The notes: generated by a model from the letters alone, not told the origin. Counted from the first letter of the stretch, positions 1 to 9,267 are shown. The stretch is DNA of 64,000 nucleotides from Streptomyces sp. NBC_00448 (GCF_036014115.1 NZ_CP107913.1:3953001-4017000), one strand, 5' to 3'. Program-made: numbers and translations.

Positions 1-1948
1 GTGCGGCCAGGCCGAGTTGGGGTCGGGCCGCGGCGAGTCCGGCGGCGTCGCTGAGCGCGAGCGCACGGCCGGCGTGCGCGCAGGCGGTCAGCGCGTCCAC
101 CCAGTCGGCGGCGTGCGGCGGCGCGGGCGCGGCCCGGCGCGACGCCCACGCGGGGTGGCCGAGGGTGCCCCGGATCAGGGTGCGGTGGGCGCGGGCGGGT
201 GCGGCGGCCACCGCGAGTTCACGGGTGGCGCGGTCGAAGCGGCGGGCCAGGCGCCGGATCTCCGCGGGCCGCGGCTCCGGCGCGCGGGCCGCGACCAGCA
301 GGTCCGCCAGCACCCGCAGGGCGCCGGCGGACCGGCCGCGCAGGACCGTGGCGGTCGGCAGCGGCAGCACGAAGTACGCGGCCGCGATCCCGCAGGCCGA
401 CCCGAGCAGGATGCCCTCGGGGCGCTGCACGATGAGGGCGCCGCCCTGCTCGCCGCTCAGGCCGTAGAGCACCGCCAGCAGGCTCGTGACGCAGAACGCC
501 CAGGCCGCGTAGGTGGTTTCGCGCAGCCACAGGCCGACCAGCAGGTAGCAGAAGATGACGGTGATCGCCGCGGCGTCGTCGCCCGCGACCAGGTGCGCCG
601 CGAGGGTCCCGGTGACCGCGCCAATGAACGCGCCCGCCACCCGCAACCCGCTGCGGTGCACGACGTCGCCGCGCCCCCGTGCCGCGCTGCACACCACGAA
701 CGCGGTGATCATCGCCCACGACCAGTGCCGCGGGAACACCAGGTGGCCGACGGCGAACGCGGCCGCCATCGCCACCGCGAGCTGTGCGGCCAGCCGTGCC
801 TGCGGCTGCGGGTTCCGCCAACCGCCCGGCCGCGCCGCGGGCGCCGGGGGTTCGGGGGCCGGCCCCTGCGCCGCCCGCACCCCGCGCACGGCCGCGGCGG
901 CGGCCCGCACGGCGGCGAGCGCCTCGTCCAGGGCGCCGCCTCCCCCCGGCCCGTCCGCCCCGGGTCCGCCGGTCCCCGCACCGCCCGTCCCCGAACTGCC
1001 CACCGCGGCAGGTGTCCCGGCGACCCGGAACCGTACGACCGGGGCGCGTACACCCTGCGCCGGAACACCCTGCGCCGGTGCGGCCCGCTCCGAGGTGGTC
1101 GGCTGCTCCGGTGCGGCCTGCGCGGAGCCGTCGCCGCCCGAACCGCCCGTACCCGCGGGCTCGTCGCCGGGTGCGGGCCGTACGACGGGGGCCGGGGCGG
1201 CCGTCGGCTGTCCCGCGGTGACCTCGGCCGTGAGGACGGCCGCGGCGAGGGTGTCGAGCGGGGTGCGGTCGGCGCCGGCGGGGAGGCGGGCGGCGTCGAG
1301 GCGGTCCTCGACGGTGAGGGCGGTGCGGTGCAGGGTCAGCGCGGCCTTGGCGTGCCGGGAGCTGCCGGGCGCGAGGGCGCGCAGGCGGGCGGCGCCGCGT
1401 ACGAAGTCGCCCGCCGCCGCGGCCGCCTCGCGGGTGGGGCGGGACGGCAGCAGCTGCTGGGACCCGAGCACGCAGGCCACCGCGATGACCCCGCACACCG
1501 CACCCCACAGCGGCCCGGTGGCCTTGGCGGCAGACGGCGGCACCGGCGTGACCAGCACGGCGATCAGCGGGGTGAGCGCCAGCCGCCCGAAGCGCCGCAC
1601 CTTGCCGCCGAACCGCATCAGGTAGCGGGACCCGCCGACCGCGGCCACGAAGACGCTCGCGCCGAACCACGCGTTCTGCACCATCAGCCGCCCGACGAAG
1701 GCGGCGAGGACGCCGACCATGGGGACGTACGCGAGGGCCGACAGCCGGTGCGGCAGGCTGGTCGCGTGCAGGCTGCGCGACACCATCACCGCGACGACGG
1801 TCGCGATCACCACCATGCCACCGGGCAGGCCGGCGGCCCGGCCGACCGCGCCCGAGACCAGCAGCGCCGCGACGGCGGCGAGCACGGTGCGCACGGCGAT
1901 CCGCAGCCGTACCCGTCCCGGGTCCAGCAGGCGCAGCCGGATCAGCAT
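1..1948 (-). CDS. FUSC family membrane transporter (C-terminus cut by window edge)
   Basis: Likely exports aromatic or other amphipathic compounds across the cytoplasmic membrane. The frame starts at an ATG and stays open for 649 codons to the left edge, so the C-terminus is missing. The first ~150 residues hold about six hydrophobic segments (for example VLAAVAALLVSG, GGMVVIATVVAVMV, LIAVLVTPV). Then comes a soluble Ala/Arg-rich helical stretch and a Pro/Ala-rich linker around residues 270-370, followed by a second hydrophobic block. This duplicated membrane-soluble layout is typical of FUSC/aromatic acid exporter proteins. It diverges from a MarR regulator across 184 bp, a common efflux-regulator pairing. 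Substrate unknown. Longer open frames on both strands here are out-of-frame shadows. Confidence 0.8.
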   Translation of the reverse strand, partial: MLIRLRLLDPGRVRLRIAVRTVLAAVAALLVSGAVGRAAGLPGGMVVIATVVAVMVSRSLHATSLPHRLSALAYVPMVGVLAAFVGRLMVQNAWFGASVFVAAVGGSRYLMRFGGKVRRFGRLALTPLIAVLVTPVPPSAAKATGPLWGAVCGVIAVACVLGSQQLLPSRPTREAAAAAGDFVRGAARLRALAPGSSRHAKAALTLHRTALTVEDRLDAARLPAGADRTPLDTLAAAVLTAEVTAGQPTAAPAPVVRPAPGDEPAGTGGSGGDGSAQAAPEQPTTSERAAPAQGVPAQGVRAPVVRFRVAGTPAAVGSSGTGGAGTGGPGADGPGGGGALDEALAAVRAAAAAVRGVRAAQGPAPEPPAPAARPGGWRNPQPQARLAAQLAVAMAAAFAVGHLVFPRHWSWAMITAFVVCSAARGRGDVVHRSGLRVAGAFIGAVTGTLAAHLVAGDDAAAITVIFCYLLVGLWLRETTYAAWAFCVTSLLAVLYGLSGEQGGALIVQRPEGILLGSACGIAAAYFVLPLPTATVLRGRSAGALRVLADLLVAARAPEPRPAEIRRLARRFDRATRELAVAAAPARAHRTLIRGTLGHPAWASRRAAPAPPHAADWVDALTACAHAGRALALSDAAGLAAARPQLGLAA

Positions 1949-2028
1949 CCTTCGTCCCCCCTCGTCCCCGCCACGGCGTCTCCTCGGGCGGGCCCTATCC
2001 GGTCACGCGCTCCAGGTTGATAAGCCTT

Positions 2029-2122
2029 GCGTATGACTTTCGGCCGCACGCCGTCCGCTCGTCCGCTCGGATAGCCACATCACGCTCGTATCACGGTAGC
2101 AAAATCATACGCCTAGCTTAGG
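2029..2122. promoter_or_regulatory. Candidate MarR operator pair between FUSC gene and marR
   Basis: The AT-richer intergenic stretch carries GCGTATGA at 2029-2036 and its exact inverse TCATACGC at 2105-2112. The second arm runs into a separate dyad, CCTA-GCT-TAGG, at 2112-2122, just before the MarR ribosome site (AGGAAA, 2120-2125). The position suits autoregulation and control of the divergent exporter. Binding is inferred from symmetry and position only. Confidence 0.5.
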
Positions 2123-2132
2123 AAACAGCCCG

Positions 2133-2573
2133 ATGTCGTTCCCTCCCCCGCCGTCCGACGACAGCGCCGTGGTCCGCCGCTCGGTGAACCGGCTGGCCCG
2201 GCGGATGCGCGCCGAGCGGCTGCCGGACGGGCTGCCCAGCGCCCGGCTCGGCGTCCTCGCGCAGCTGTACCGCGGCGGCCCGAGCACGCCGGGCGCGATG
2301 GCCGCGGCACTCCACGTGCAGCCGCAGTCGCTGACCCGCACGCTGGCCGCACTGCGCGAGGACGGCTACGTGACGCACTCGCGCAACGCGGGCGACGGCC
2401 GGCAGCGCCTGGTCGAGCTGACCGCGAGCGGCTTCGAGGCCATGGCGCGCGACGTCGCCCACCGCGACGAGTGGCTGCGCCGGCGGATGGCCGCGGAACT
2501 GAACGACACGGAGGTGGCGCTGCTGCGGCTGGCCGCCACGCTGCTCGACCGGCTCGCCGACGACGACGGCTGA
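2133..2573 (+). CDS. MarR family transcriptional regulator
   Basis: A 146-residue winged helix-turn-helix regulator of the usual MarR length. Residues ~38-100 give the HTH and wing: GVLAQLYRGGPSTPGAMAAA, then LHVQPQSLTRTLAALREDGY with the recognition helix, then a beta-wing with the DGRQR loop. The flanking helices form the dimer interface. ATG start with AGGAAA seven bases upstream. It probably represses the divergent FUSC exporter and itself through the dyads in the shared promoter. The ligand cannot be told from sequence; copper is unlikely to act here because the copper genes that follow have their own CsoR-type operator. Confidence 0.88.
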   Translation: MSFPPPPSDDSAVVRRSVNRLARRMRAERLPDGLPSARLGVLAQLYRGGPSTPGAMAAALHVQPQSLTRTLAALREDGYVTHSRNAGDGRQRLVELTASGFEAMARDVAHRDEWLRRRMAAELNDTEVALLRLAATLLDRLADDDG

Positions 2574-2635
2574 GCGGCGGGCGGGAAGCCACCGCGGGCA
2601 ACGGGAGTCGATCAGGATCGACCCACCTCTTGGGA

Positions 2636-2652
2636 ATACCCCTAGGGGGTAT
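2636..2652. promoter_or_regulatory. CsoR-type copper operator upstream of copZ
   Basis: ATACCCCTAGGGGGTAT is a near-perfect palindrome of the form AT-rich end, C-run, G-run, AT-rich end. This is the shape of CsoR operators in front of actinobacterial copZ/copA genes. It lies 119 bp before copZ and probably overlaps the promoter core. No csoR gene is present in the window, so the repressor would act in trans. Copper would release it. Confidence 0.75.
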
Positions 2653-2770
2653 ATGGTTGCCAATAGTGAGGGCGGGGGATTCGCCCGCTCGCCGCGGCGC
2701 GGCCCAGCGACATCGACCGCAGCCGCACCAGCCGTACGCGTCGCGCGTACCCGTGGATGAGGAGCACAGC

Positions 2771-2983
2771 ATGAGCGAGGCCGTCTACTCGGTGTCCGGT
2801 ATGACCTGCGGGCACTGCGAGTCCGCGGTGAGCAAGGAGGTCGGCGCGATCCCCGGGGTCACCTCCGCGACCGCGGTGGCCGGCAGCGGCCTGCTGACCG
2901 TCGCGTCCGAGCAGCCGCTGGACGACGAGGCGGTGCGCGCGGCCGTGGACGAGGCGGGTTACGAGCTCGTCGGCCGGGCCTGA
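2771..2983 (+). CDS. copZ: CopZ-like copper chaperone
   Basis: A 70-residue single heavy-metal-associated (HMA) domain with ferredoxin-like fold. The metal-binding loop GMTCGHC lies at residues 10-16, with two cysteines to bind Cu(I). The rest (SAVSKEVGAIPGV... DEAGYEL) follows the family closely. It carries Cu(I) in the cytoplasm to the exporter CopA, encoded next in the same direction. The ATG follows a GAGGAGCACAGC stretch, which gives a good ribosome site. The CsoR-type palindrome upstream points to copper-inducible expression. Confidence 0.9.
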   Translation: MSEAVYSVSGMTCGHCESAVSKEVGAIPGVTSATAVAGSGLLTVASEQPLDDEAVRAAVDEAGYELVGRA

Positions 2984-3152
2984 CCGAGCAGCCCCACCCG
3001 CGGCGGACCGCGTCCGGACCGACCGTACGGACGGATCGGACCTGACCGGACCTGATCCGGCCGGACTCGACCGGACCGGGCCGGCCGCCTCCGCGGGTAC
3101 GGCCGCGGGCCGCCCGCACCGGGCGCACATCGAACGTCGCACGGATCGACCA
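2984..3152. repeat. CCGGAC-rich repetitive spacer between copZ and copA
   Basis: The 180-bp spacer is dominated from about 3005 to 3085 by many degenerate copies of GGACC/CCGGAC/GATCGGACC in both orientations. This can fold into alternative hairpins. No gene is visible. It may be a leader or attenuating segment between the two copper genes, or simply low-complexity DNA. Confidence 0.5.
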
Positions 3153-3163
3153 GGGAGTGAGCA

Positions 3164-5479
3164 GTGGCGACCAGCACAGCACACACGCACAGCGAACCCG
3201 CGGGAAAGCGGGTCGAATTGGCGATCGGCGGCATGACCTGCGCGTCCTGTGCCGCCCGGATCGAGAAGAAGCTCAACCGGATGGACGGGGTCACCGCGAG
3301 CGTCAACTACGCGACCGAGAAGGCCAGGGTCGAGTACGCGGGCGAGGTGGCGGTGGGTGACCTCATCGCGACGGTCGAGGCCACCGGATACACCGCCGCG
3401 GTGCCCGCTCCCCCGGCCGCCCCGGCGCCGTCCGCGCACCCGGGCGCACCGTCTGGCTCCGCGGCCGAAGGCAACGGCCCCGCCGACGCCGGCGACCCCG
3501 AACTCACCACGCTGCGCCAGCGCCTGACCACGGCGGTCGTCCTCGGCCTGCCGGTGATCCTGCTGTCGATGGTGCCCGCGCTGCAGTTCACCAACTGGCA
3601 GTGGCTCGCGCTGACCCTCGCCTCCCCCGTGGTGGTCTACGCCGGCTGGCCCTTCCACCGCGCCGCGTACACCAACGCCCGGCACGGCGCCGCGACGATG
3701 GACACCCTGGTGTCGGTCGGCACCCTCGCGGCCTTCGGATGGTCGCTGTGGGCGCTGTTCCTCGGCGACGCGGGGATGCCCGGCATGACCCACCCCTTCG
3801 AGTTCACCATCTCCCGTGGCGACGGTGCGAGCGAGATCTACCTCGAAGCGGCCGCGGGTGTCACCGCGTTCATCCTCGCCGGGCGGTACTTCGAGGCCCG
3901 GGCCAAGCGCCGGGCCGGCGCCGCGCTGCGCGCCCTGCTCGAACTCGGCGCGAAGGACGTGGCGGTGCTCCGCGACGGCGTCGAAGTACGCGTGCCGATC
4001 TGCGAGTTGGCGGTCGGCGACCACTTCGTCGTCCGCCCGGGCGAGAAGATCGCCACCGACGGGGTGGTCCGCGAGGGCGGCTCCGCGGTCGACGCCTCCC
4101 TGCTGACCGGCGAGTCGGTGCCGGTCGAGGTCGGCCCCGGCTCCCCCGTCACCGGCGCGACCGTCAACGCGGGCGGCCGGATCGTGGTCGAGGCCGTGAA
4201 GGTCGGCGCCGACACCCAACTCGCCCGGATGGCACGCCTGGTGGAGGACGCGCAGAACGGGAAGGCGGCGGCCCAGCGGCTCGCCGACCGGATCTCCGGG
4301 GTGTTCGTGCCCGCGGTGATCGCGCTGGCGCTCGGCACGCTCGTGGTGTGGTTCGCGCTCGGCGAGGGCGCCACGGCGGCGTTCACCGCGGCGGTCGCCG
4401 TCCTGATCATCGCCTGCCCGTGCGCACTCGGCCTGGCCACGCCCACCGCGCTGCTCGTCGGCACCGGGCGCGGCGCCCAACTCGGCATCCTCATCAAGGG
4501 ACCCGAGGTGCTGGAGTTCACCCGGGCCGTGGACACCGTGGTGCTCGACAAGACCGGCACGGTCACCAGCGGTTCGATGACGCTGACCGCCGTGCACCTC
4601 GCGGACGGCGAGGACGAGGCCGCGGTGCTGCGGCTGGCCGGCGCCCTGGAGGGCGCCTCCGAGCACCCGATCGCCCGCGCGATCGCGGCCGGCGCGACGG
4701 AGCGGCTCGGCACCCTGCCGGTGCCCGAGGACTTCGCCAACGTGCCCGGGCTCGGCGTGCAGGGCATCGTCGACGGGCACGCGGTGCTCGTGGGCCGCGA
4801 GCGCCTGCTGCGCGAGTGGTCGCAGGAACTGCCGTCCGCGCTCGCCGCGGCCAAGTCCGCCGCCGAGGAGCGCGGCGCCACCGCGGTCGCCGTCGGCTGG
4901 GACGGGCAGGCCAGGGCCGTGCTCGTGGTCTCCGACGCGGTCAAGCCGACCAGCCGGGAAGCGGTACGGCGGCTGCGGGCGCTCGGGCTGCGGCCGGTCC
5001 TGCTCACCGGTGACAACACGCAGGTCGCCCGGTCCGTCGCCGCGCAGGTGGGGATCGACGGGGAGGACGTCCACGCGGAGGTCCTGCCCGAGGACAAGGT
5101 GGCCGTCGTCCGGCGGCTCCAGGAGCAGGGGCGGGTCGTGGCGATGGTCGGCGACGGCGTCAACGACGCGGCCGCACTCGCCCAGGCGGACCTGGGGCTG
5201 GCGATGGGGACCGGCACGGACGCGGCCATCGAGGCGGGCGATCTCACCCTCGTACGGGGCGACTTGCTGGTGGCGGCCGACGCGATCCGGCTGGCGCGGC
5301 GCACCCTCGGCACCATCAAGGTGAACCTCTTCTGGGCGTTCGCGTACAACCTCGCGGCGATCCCGCTGGCCGCGGCCGGGCTGCTCGACCCGATGATCGC
5401 GGGTGCGGCGATGGCCTTCTCCTCGGTCTTCGTCGTCGCCAACAGCCTGCGCCTGCGCAGGTTCTCGCCCCTCGCCTGA
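3164..5479 (+). CDS. copA: P1B-type copper-exporting ATPase CopA
   Basis: A 771-residue P-type ATPase that pumps Cu(I) out of the cytoplasm. It has one N-terminal HMA domain (MTCASC, residues 24-29) and a variable Ala/Pro linker (~80-110). Membrane segments follow, with the ion-path CPC motif at 418-420. The phosphorylation site is DKTGT (462-466, Asp462), the P1B-specific SEHP motif follows, and the hinge motif is GDGVND (663-668). The C-terminal membrane pair ends [15 protein letters not shown], whose M-N-S-type residues fit Cu(I) rather than Zn. The GTG start has GGGAG nine bases upstream. It follows copZ and very likely shares its CsoR-controlled promoter. Confidence 0.94.
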   Translation: MATSTAHTHSEPAGKRVELAIGGMTCASCAARIEKKLNRMDGVTASVNYATEKARVEYAGEVAVGDLIATVEATGYTAAVPAPPAAPAPSAHPGAPSGSAAEGNGPADAGDPELTTLRQRLTTAVVLGLPVILLSMVPALQFTNWQWLALTLASPVVVYAGWPFHRAAYTNARHGAATMDTLVSVGTLAAFGWSLWALFLGDAGMPGMTHPFEFTISRGDGASEIYLEAAAGVTAFILAGRYFEARAKRRAGAALRALLELGAKDVAVLRDGVEVRVPICELAVGDHFVVRPGEKIATDGVVREGGSAVDASLLTGESVPVEVGPGSPVTGATVNAGGRIVVEAVKVGADTQLARMARLVEDAQNGKAAAQRLADRISGVFVPAVIALALGTLVVWFALGEGATAAFTAAVAVLIIACPCALGLATPTALLVGTGRGAQLGILIKGPEVLEFTRAVDTVVLDKTGTVTSGSMTLTAVHLADGEDEAAVLRLAGALEGASEHPIARAIAAGATERLGTLPVPEDFANVPGLGVQGIVDGHAVLVGRERLLREWSQELPSALAAAKSAAEERGATAVAVGWDGQARAVLVVSDAVKPTSREAVRRLRALGLRPVLLTGDNTQVARSVAAQVGIDGEDVHAEVLPEDKVAVVRRLQEQGRVVAMVGDGVNDAAALAQADLGLAMGTGTDAAIEAGDLTLVRGDLLVAADAIRLARRTLGTIKVNLFWAFAYNLAAIPLAAAGLLDPMIAGAAMAFSSVFVVANSLRLRRFSPLA

Positions 5480-5532
5480 CCCGCTCGAACGACCCGCCCG
5501 ACACGCACCGCTCGGGACAAGGCCGTTGACAC

Positions 5533-5582
5533 ACGTCGTCCCCCGACCGACCGCAGGAACGCGGTCGAGCGGGGGACGACGT
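5533..5582. terminator. Bidirectional terminator hairpin between copA and the carboxypeptidase gene
   Basis: ACGTCGTCCCCC (5533-5544) pairs exactly with GGGGGACGACGT (5571-5582), with further pairing inside. There is no U-tract, as is normal for this GC-rich group. It lies between two convergent genes and can serve both. Confidence 0.7.
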
Positions 5583-5590
5583 ACGAACGC

Positions 5591-8089
5591 TCAGAACCGG
5601 GTGAGCTTCGCCCCGAAGCCGGGCGCGTCCAGGTCGCTCTGCAACACCACCGGCACCGACGTACGGGCCGAGCCGTTGCCGAAGCTGAGCGTGCCCACCT
5701 GCGTGCCGGCCGCGGCGTGGTGCGGCACGCCGTCGCCGTCCGCCGCGAGCGTGAGGTCCTGCTTCATGCCGGCCCAGCCGATCGCCGTGAGGTCCTTGCT
5801 CGTGACGACCGGGGTGCTGCCGCCGAGTCCGTCGTCGACCTTGCCGACGACCGTGCCCTTCTTCACTATCGTCGACGAGCCGAGCCCGCCCTGCACGGAC
5901 TCGATCAGCGCCTGGCTGCGGGCGAGCGCGGTCTGGAGGCTGTCGTCCACGGTGGTGCCGCCGTGCTGCTGGAGCACCACGCCGAGCACCAACTGCTGCT
6001 TGCCGTCGACGGTCTTGTGCGCCGCCCACATCAACGCGCCGCCGGCCGGGGTGCTGGAGCCGGTCTTGATGCCGACCACGCCGACCTTCACCAGGTCGTT
6101 GTTGTTGTTGTAGATCCGGCCGACGCCGGGGATGTCCACGTTCGGCATGGCGACCACCGAGCGGAACACGTCGTTCTTCATCACCTCGCGGGCGAGCTTG
6201 AGTTGGTCCACCGCGGTGCTGACGGTGGTCTCCTCGATGCCGCTCGCGCCGGTGTAGGTGGTGTGCGTCATGCCGAGCTGGGCGGCCGCCTTGGTCATCT
6301 TCGCGACGAAGGCGTCCTGCGTGCCGGAGTCCCAACGTGCCAGCAGGCGGGCGATGTTGTTGCCCGACGGGACCAGCAGCAGTTGGAGCATCCGCCGCTC
6401 GTCGAAGCGCTGGCCCTCCCTGACCGGCGCCGTCGACTGGTCGTCGGACCCGGCCTCCTTCGCGGCCTGCGCGTCGACCTCGATCGTCGGCCCGCCCTGG
6501 CTGCCGGTGAGCGGGTGGTCGTGCAGGATCACGTACGCCGTCATGACCTTGGTGAGGCTGGCGATCGGCACGGGCGACTGGGTGCCGTGCACCCCGAGCG
6601 AGCCCAGCCCCTCGACCTCGGCGACCGCCTGGCCCTCCTTCGGCCACGGCATCGTCTGCGGCAGCGGGGTGCCGACGAAGGTGTACGTCCGGGCCGCGGT
6701 CAGCGACAGGTGCGGCGACGGCAGCGGGCGCAGCGCCTGGACCACCACGAAGACGATCGCGAGCAGCACGACCAGCGGCGTCCAGATCTTGAACCGGCGT
6801 GCGACGGTGCGCAGCGCGGTGTCCGGCGGCGGCGGGGTGTTGGTCAGCTCGGCGAGCAGCTTCAGCGGCTGCTTGTCGGGGGGCGGCGGCACCGGCATGG
6901 AGCGGGTGCTCCCGGGGCCGGCGGCCTCCTTGCCGGCCTCCTCGGCACCGCCGGGGGCGGGGGGAGCGGAGGGTGCGGGGGGAGTGGAAGGCGCCGCGGG
7001 TCCGGAAGCGGACTTGGCGGGCGCGGCGGGGGGCTGCGCGGGGGGCAGCGGAGCCGGGCGCGGCGGCGCGGTCTCGGCCCGCGTCGGGCGGCCGGGAGCG
7101 CCGAACGCCACGGAGGACCCGCTGGAAGGGGCCTGGCGGCCGTTCTGCGGCTCTTCCGGCCACTCGGCGGGGATGTCCGAGACGAGCGGCTTCACCGTCG
7201 GCCCAGGGCGCTCCGGGGGCGCGGGGGCGTCGGCCGGGCGCGCGTCCTTGATGTCCGCGCCGGCGGACGGGATTTCACCCGCCCGGGCGTCGGCCGCCCG
7301 GGAACCCTCTGCACCCGTTCCAGCGACGGAAGCGGAACGGGAAGCGGAATCGGAATCGGCATCGGCATCGGCATCGGCGCCGTCGTCCGTGGCGGTGCTG
7401 TCGTCCGTGGTGGCCCCGTTGTCCGCGTCGGCAGCGGAGTCCGTGTTCGCGGTGGCGGTGGCGGAGTCCGTGTCGGCCCCGTCCTCGTCCGGCTCGTCCG
7501 CGGCTTCGGCGTCCTCCGCCGCGGCGGCGACCGGAGCACCGTCCTCCTCCTCGGCGGAGCTCTCGTTCGCCTCGCGGCCGGCGTCCTCGCCCGCGTCCTC
7601 GGCGCCACCCGCCCCGGACTCGTCGGACCCACTGGCCCCACCAGCCCCAGTGACCTCCTCAGCCTCACCCGTCTGGTCACGATTCGGTTCCGTTTTCCCG
7701 CTCTCCTCCTGCGCCGAACGGGGCGCGGGAGGTGCGGCGGGGGGCGCGGAATCGGTCACGGCGTCCACGGTCACTACGTCGTCGGACGTAGCGGCCGCGC
7801 CCGCCCGGGACCGTCCGGACGAGGGGTCCGACGGCTCCGCGGACGCGTCGTCAGACGGGTGCGATCGGGGCTCTGAACTGGGATCTTCGATGTCGTCCTG
7901 GGCGTGCGAGAGCGGCGCGTCCACCGCGTCGCCCGCCGTCTGCTCCTCGGGACCGCCCTCGGTCACCCGCGCCTCCGGCGCCTCCATGGGCACTCGGAAC
8001 ACCGCCAGCCTCGGATCTGTGGCCGGGCGGATACCCGGCTCCCCCGACGTCTCGTGCTGCTGCTCCCTGCCGGGGGCGTCGCCCGCCAC
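5591..8089 (-). CDS. D-alanyl-D-alanine carboxypeptidase (peptidase S11) with long acidic N-terminal tail
   Basis: An 832-residue low-molecular-weight PBP that trims the terminal D-Ala of peptidoglycan stem peptides outside the cell. The C-terminal S11 domain has SLTK (nucleophile Ser511, Lys514), SGN (575-577) and KTG (675-677). One membrane anchor lies at ~435-453. The preceding ~430 residues are low-complexity, rich in Asp, Glu, Ser, Ala and Pro, and predicted cytoplasmic; the S11 domain alone needs only about 300 residues. I chose GTG 8089 because GGAGGAGG precedes it and the sequence VAGDAPGREQ fits relatives; an upstream ATG at 8137 lacks a site. Same order as in Streptomyces, where a GPP34 gene diverges from it. 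Confidence 0.9.
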   Translation of the reverse strand: MAGDAPGREQQHETSGEPGIRPATDPRLAVFRVPMEAPEARVTEGGPEEQTAGDAVDAPLSHAQDDIEDPSSEPRSHPSDDASAEPSDPSSGRSRAGAAATSDDVVTVDAVTDSAPPAAPPAPRSAQEESGKTEPNRDQTGEAEEVTGAGGASGSDESGAGGAEDAGEDAGREANESSAEEEDGAPVAAAAEDAEAADEPDEDGADTDSATATANTDSAADADNGATTDDSTATDDGADADADADSDSASRSASVAGTGAEGSRAADARAGEIPSAGADIKDARPADAPAPPERPGPTVKPLVSDIPAEWPEEPQNGRQAPSSGSSVAFGAPGRPTRAETAPPRPAPLPPAQPPAAPAKSASGPAAPSTPPAPSAPPAPGGAEEAGKEAAGPGSTRSMPVPPPPDKQPLKLLAELTNTPPPPDTALRTVARRFKIWTPLVVLLAIVFVVVQALRPLPSPHLSLTAARTYTFVGTPLPQTMPWPKEGQAVAEVEGLGSLGVHGTQSPVPIASLTKVMTAYVILHDHPLTGSQGGPTIEVDAQAAKEAGSDDQSTAPVREGQRFDERRMLQLLLVPSGNNIARLLARWDSGTQDAFVAKMTKAAAQLGMTHTTYTGASGIEETTVSTAVDQLKLAREVMKNDVFRSVVAMPNVDIPGVGRIYNNNNDLVKVGVVGIKTGSSTPAGGALMWAAHKTVDGKQQLVLGVVLQQHGGTTVDDSLQTALARSQALIESVQGGLGSSTIVKKGTVVGKVDDGLGGSTPVVTSKDLTAIGWAGMKQDLTLAADGDGVPHHAAAGTQVGTLSFGNGSARTSVPVVLQSDLDAPGFGAKLTRF

Positions 8090-8341
8090 GCAGACCTCCT
8101 CCACACATCGTGATGACTCATGCACACACTCGGGCAAAAGCGGCCGGATACGGCGCCTTTACCGGTCCTCGACCACACTGGCAAGTGTCCCGCGACAGGC
8201 GCGCAGGCCGTCTGCGACACCCCATCCACCCCGTAGACGAGAACGACATACCAGCCGGTTCCCGCCGATATGGCGAAGGCGCTCTCGACAGGCCGGTGTG
8301 AGAGGCGTCACCCTGTCATTCATCCACGCGGGGAGGCATGG

Positions 8342-9043
8342 ATGGGCAAGAGCCGCAGAACAATTCCGGAAGAGCTGTTGCTGCTCGCCCTGGACCCGAC
8401 CACCGGGACCACGGCGCAGCCGCAATCGCTCGACCTCGGCCTCGCCGGGGCGCAGCTCGTCGAGCTGGCCCTGGCCGGACGGATAGCCCCTGACGGGGAT
8501 CGTATAGCCGTGGTGCACCCACGGCCGACAGGAGATCCGACTCTGGACTCCGCGCTCGAACTGCTGCGACGCCGCGGCAGCCCGGTGCGTGCCGTCCACT
8601 GGATCGGCGGGCCCCGGCTGGGGTTGCGCCAGACGTATCTCGCACACCTGGAGCGGTGCGGCATGGTGCACGCCGTGCCGGGTCAGATGTGCGGGGTGCT
8701 GCCGACCACGCGGTACCAGGCGACCGACAGCGCGGTCAGCCGGGAGATCAGGTCCCGGCTGGACAGCGCGATCCGCACCGGCGTGCCGCCGGACCCGCGG
8801 ACCGCGGCGCTCGCCGCGCTCGCCCACGCCGTGGGACTCGGCAAGCACCTGTACCCGGGCAACGAGGGCCGGTCATCGCGATCGCGCCTGCGTGACCTGA
8901 TCAGGTACGACCCGATGGGCGGTCTCGTGGCGCACGCCGTCATGGATGTGCAGAACGGGGTGGCGGCGCAGCCGAAGCGTCCGCCGGCCCAGGCGCAGCG
9001 CTCCGCGGGGCACAGCGGGATGGCGCGGGCGGGAGCCCGGTGA
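8342..9043 (+). CDS. GPP34/GOLPH3 family phosphoprotein
   Basis: A 233-residue protein of the GPP34 fold (Pfam GPP34), shared with eukaryotic GOLPH3/Vps74, which binds phosphatidylinositol-4-phosphate. The opening RRTIPEELLLLALDP and the LGLAGAQLVELALAGRI segment are the family signature, and the remainder is helical. Bacterial members are soluble and of unknown role; Streptomyces genomes carry several. ATG start with GGGGAGG upstream; an earlier in-frame ATG at 8270 lacks a site. It diverges from the carboxypeptidase gene over 252 bp. A role at the membrane or in lipid/cell-wall regulation is conceivable from the fold but not shown here. Confidence 0.85.
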   Translation: MGKSRRTIPEELLLLALDPTTGTTAQPQSLDLGLAGAQLVELALAGRIAPDGDRIAVVHPRPTGDPTLDSALELLRRRGSPVRAVHWIGGPRLGLRQTYLAHLERCGMVHAVPGQMCGVLPTTRYQATDSAVSREIRSRLDSAIRTGVPPDPRTAALAALAHAVGLGKHLYPGNEGRSSRSRLRDLIRYDPMGGLVAHAVMDVQNGVAAQPKRPPAQAQRSAGHSGMARAGAR

Positions 9044-9090
9044 CCTGACCGACGGCAGGCCGACAGCATATGTCGTTCACGCGACACACA

Positions 9091-9119
9091 GTACACATCG
9101 GGTTGCTACCCGTACACAT
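9091..9119. promoter_or_regulatory. Direct repeat with central hairpin upstream of the XRE regulator gene
   Basis: GTACACAT occurs at 9091-9098 and again at 9112-9119, 21 bp apart on the same helix face. The segment between is a dyad, CGGGT-TGCT-ACCCG (9099-9112). Just before, GTCG-TTCACG-CGAC forms another dyad (about 9072-9085). It could be an operator, although it lies ~300 bp ahead of the XRE start. Confidence 0.35.
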
Positions 9120-9210
9120 GGCGGTGGCGGTGCCCTCCGGGCCTTTCGGCGGGAGTGCGCACCGCGACCGTGAATCCGGCCCGGGGCCAAGGGCGTTGGG
9201 GAGCGGATGT

Positions 9211-9267
9211 GGCGCGCGGGGCGGCGACGTGCCGGACATCGTCCGGACCGCCGCCGCCCCGCGCGCC
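9211..9267. terminator. Very strong stem-loop after the GPP34 gene
   Basis: The 16-bp arm 9211-9226 pairs perfectly with 9252-9267. Inside it, CCGGAC-ATC-GTCCGG (9232-9246) makes a second stem. It lies about 170 bp after the GPP34 stop and 150 bp before the XRE start, so it is either the GPP34 terminator or an attenuator in the XRE leader. Confidence 0.6.

Noticed and set aside
219-1670. A 483-codon open frame on the minus strand inside the FUSC gene
   Set aside because: It is out of frame with the membrane-protein reading, is Arg/Ala/Gly low-complexity throughout, and has no ribosome site. High GC produces such shadows.
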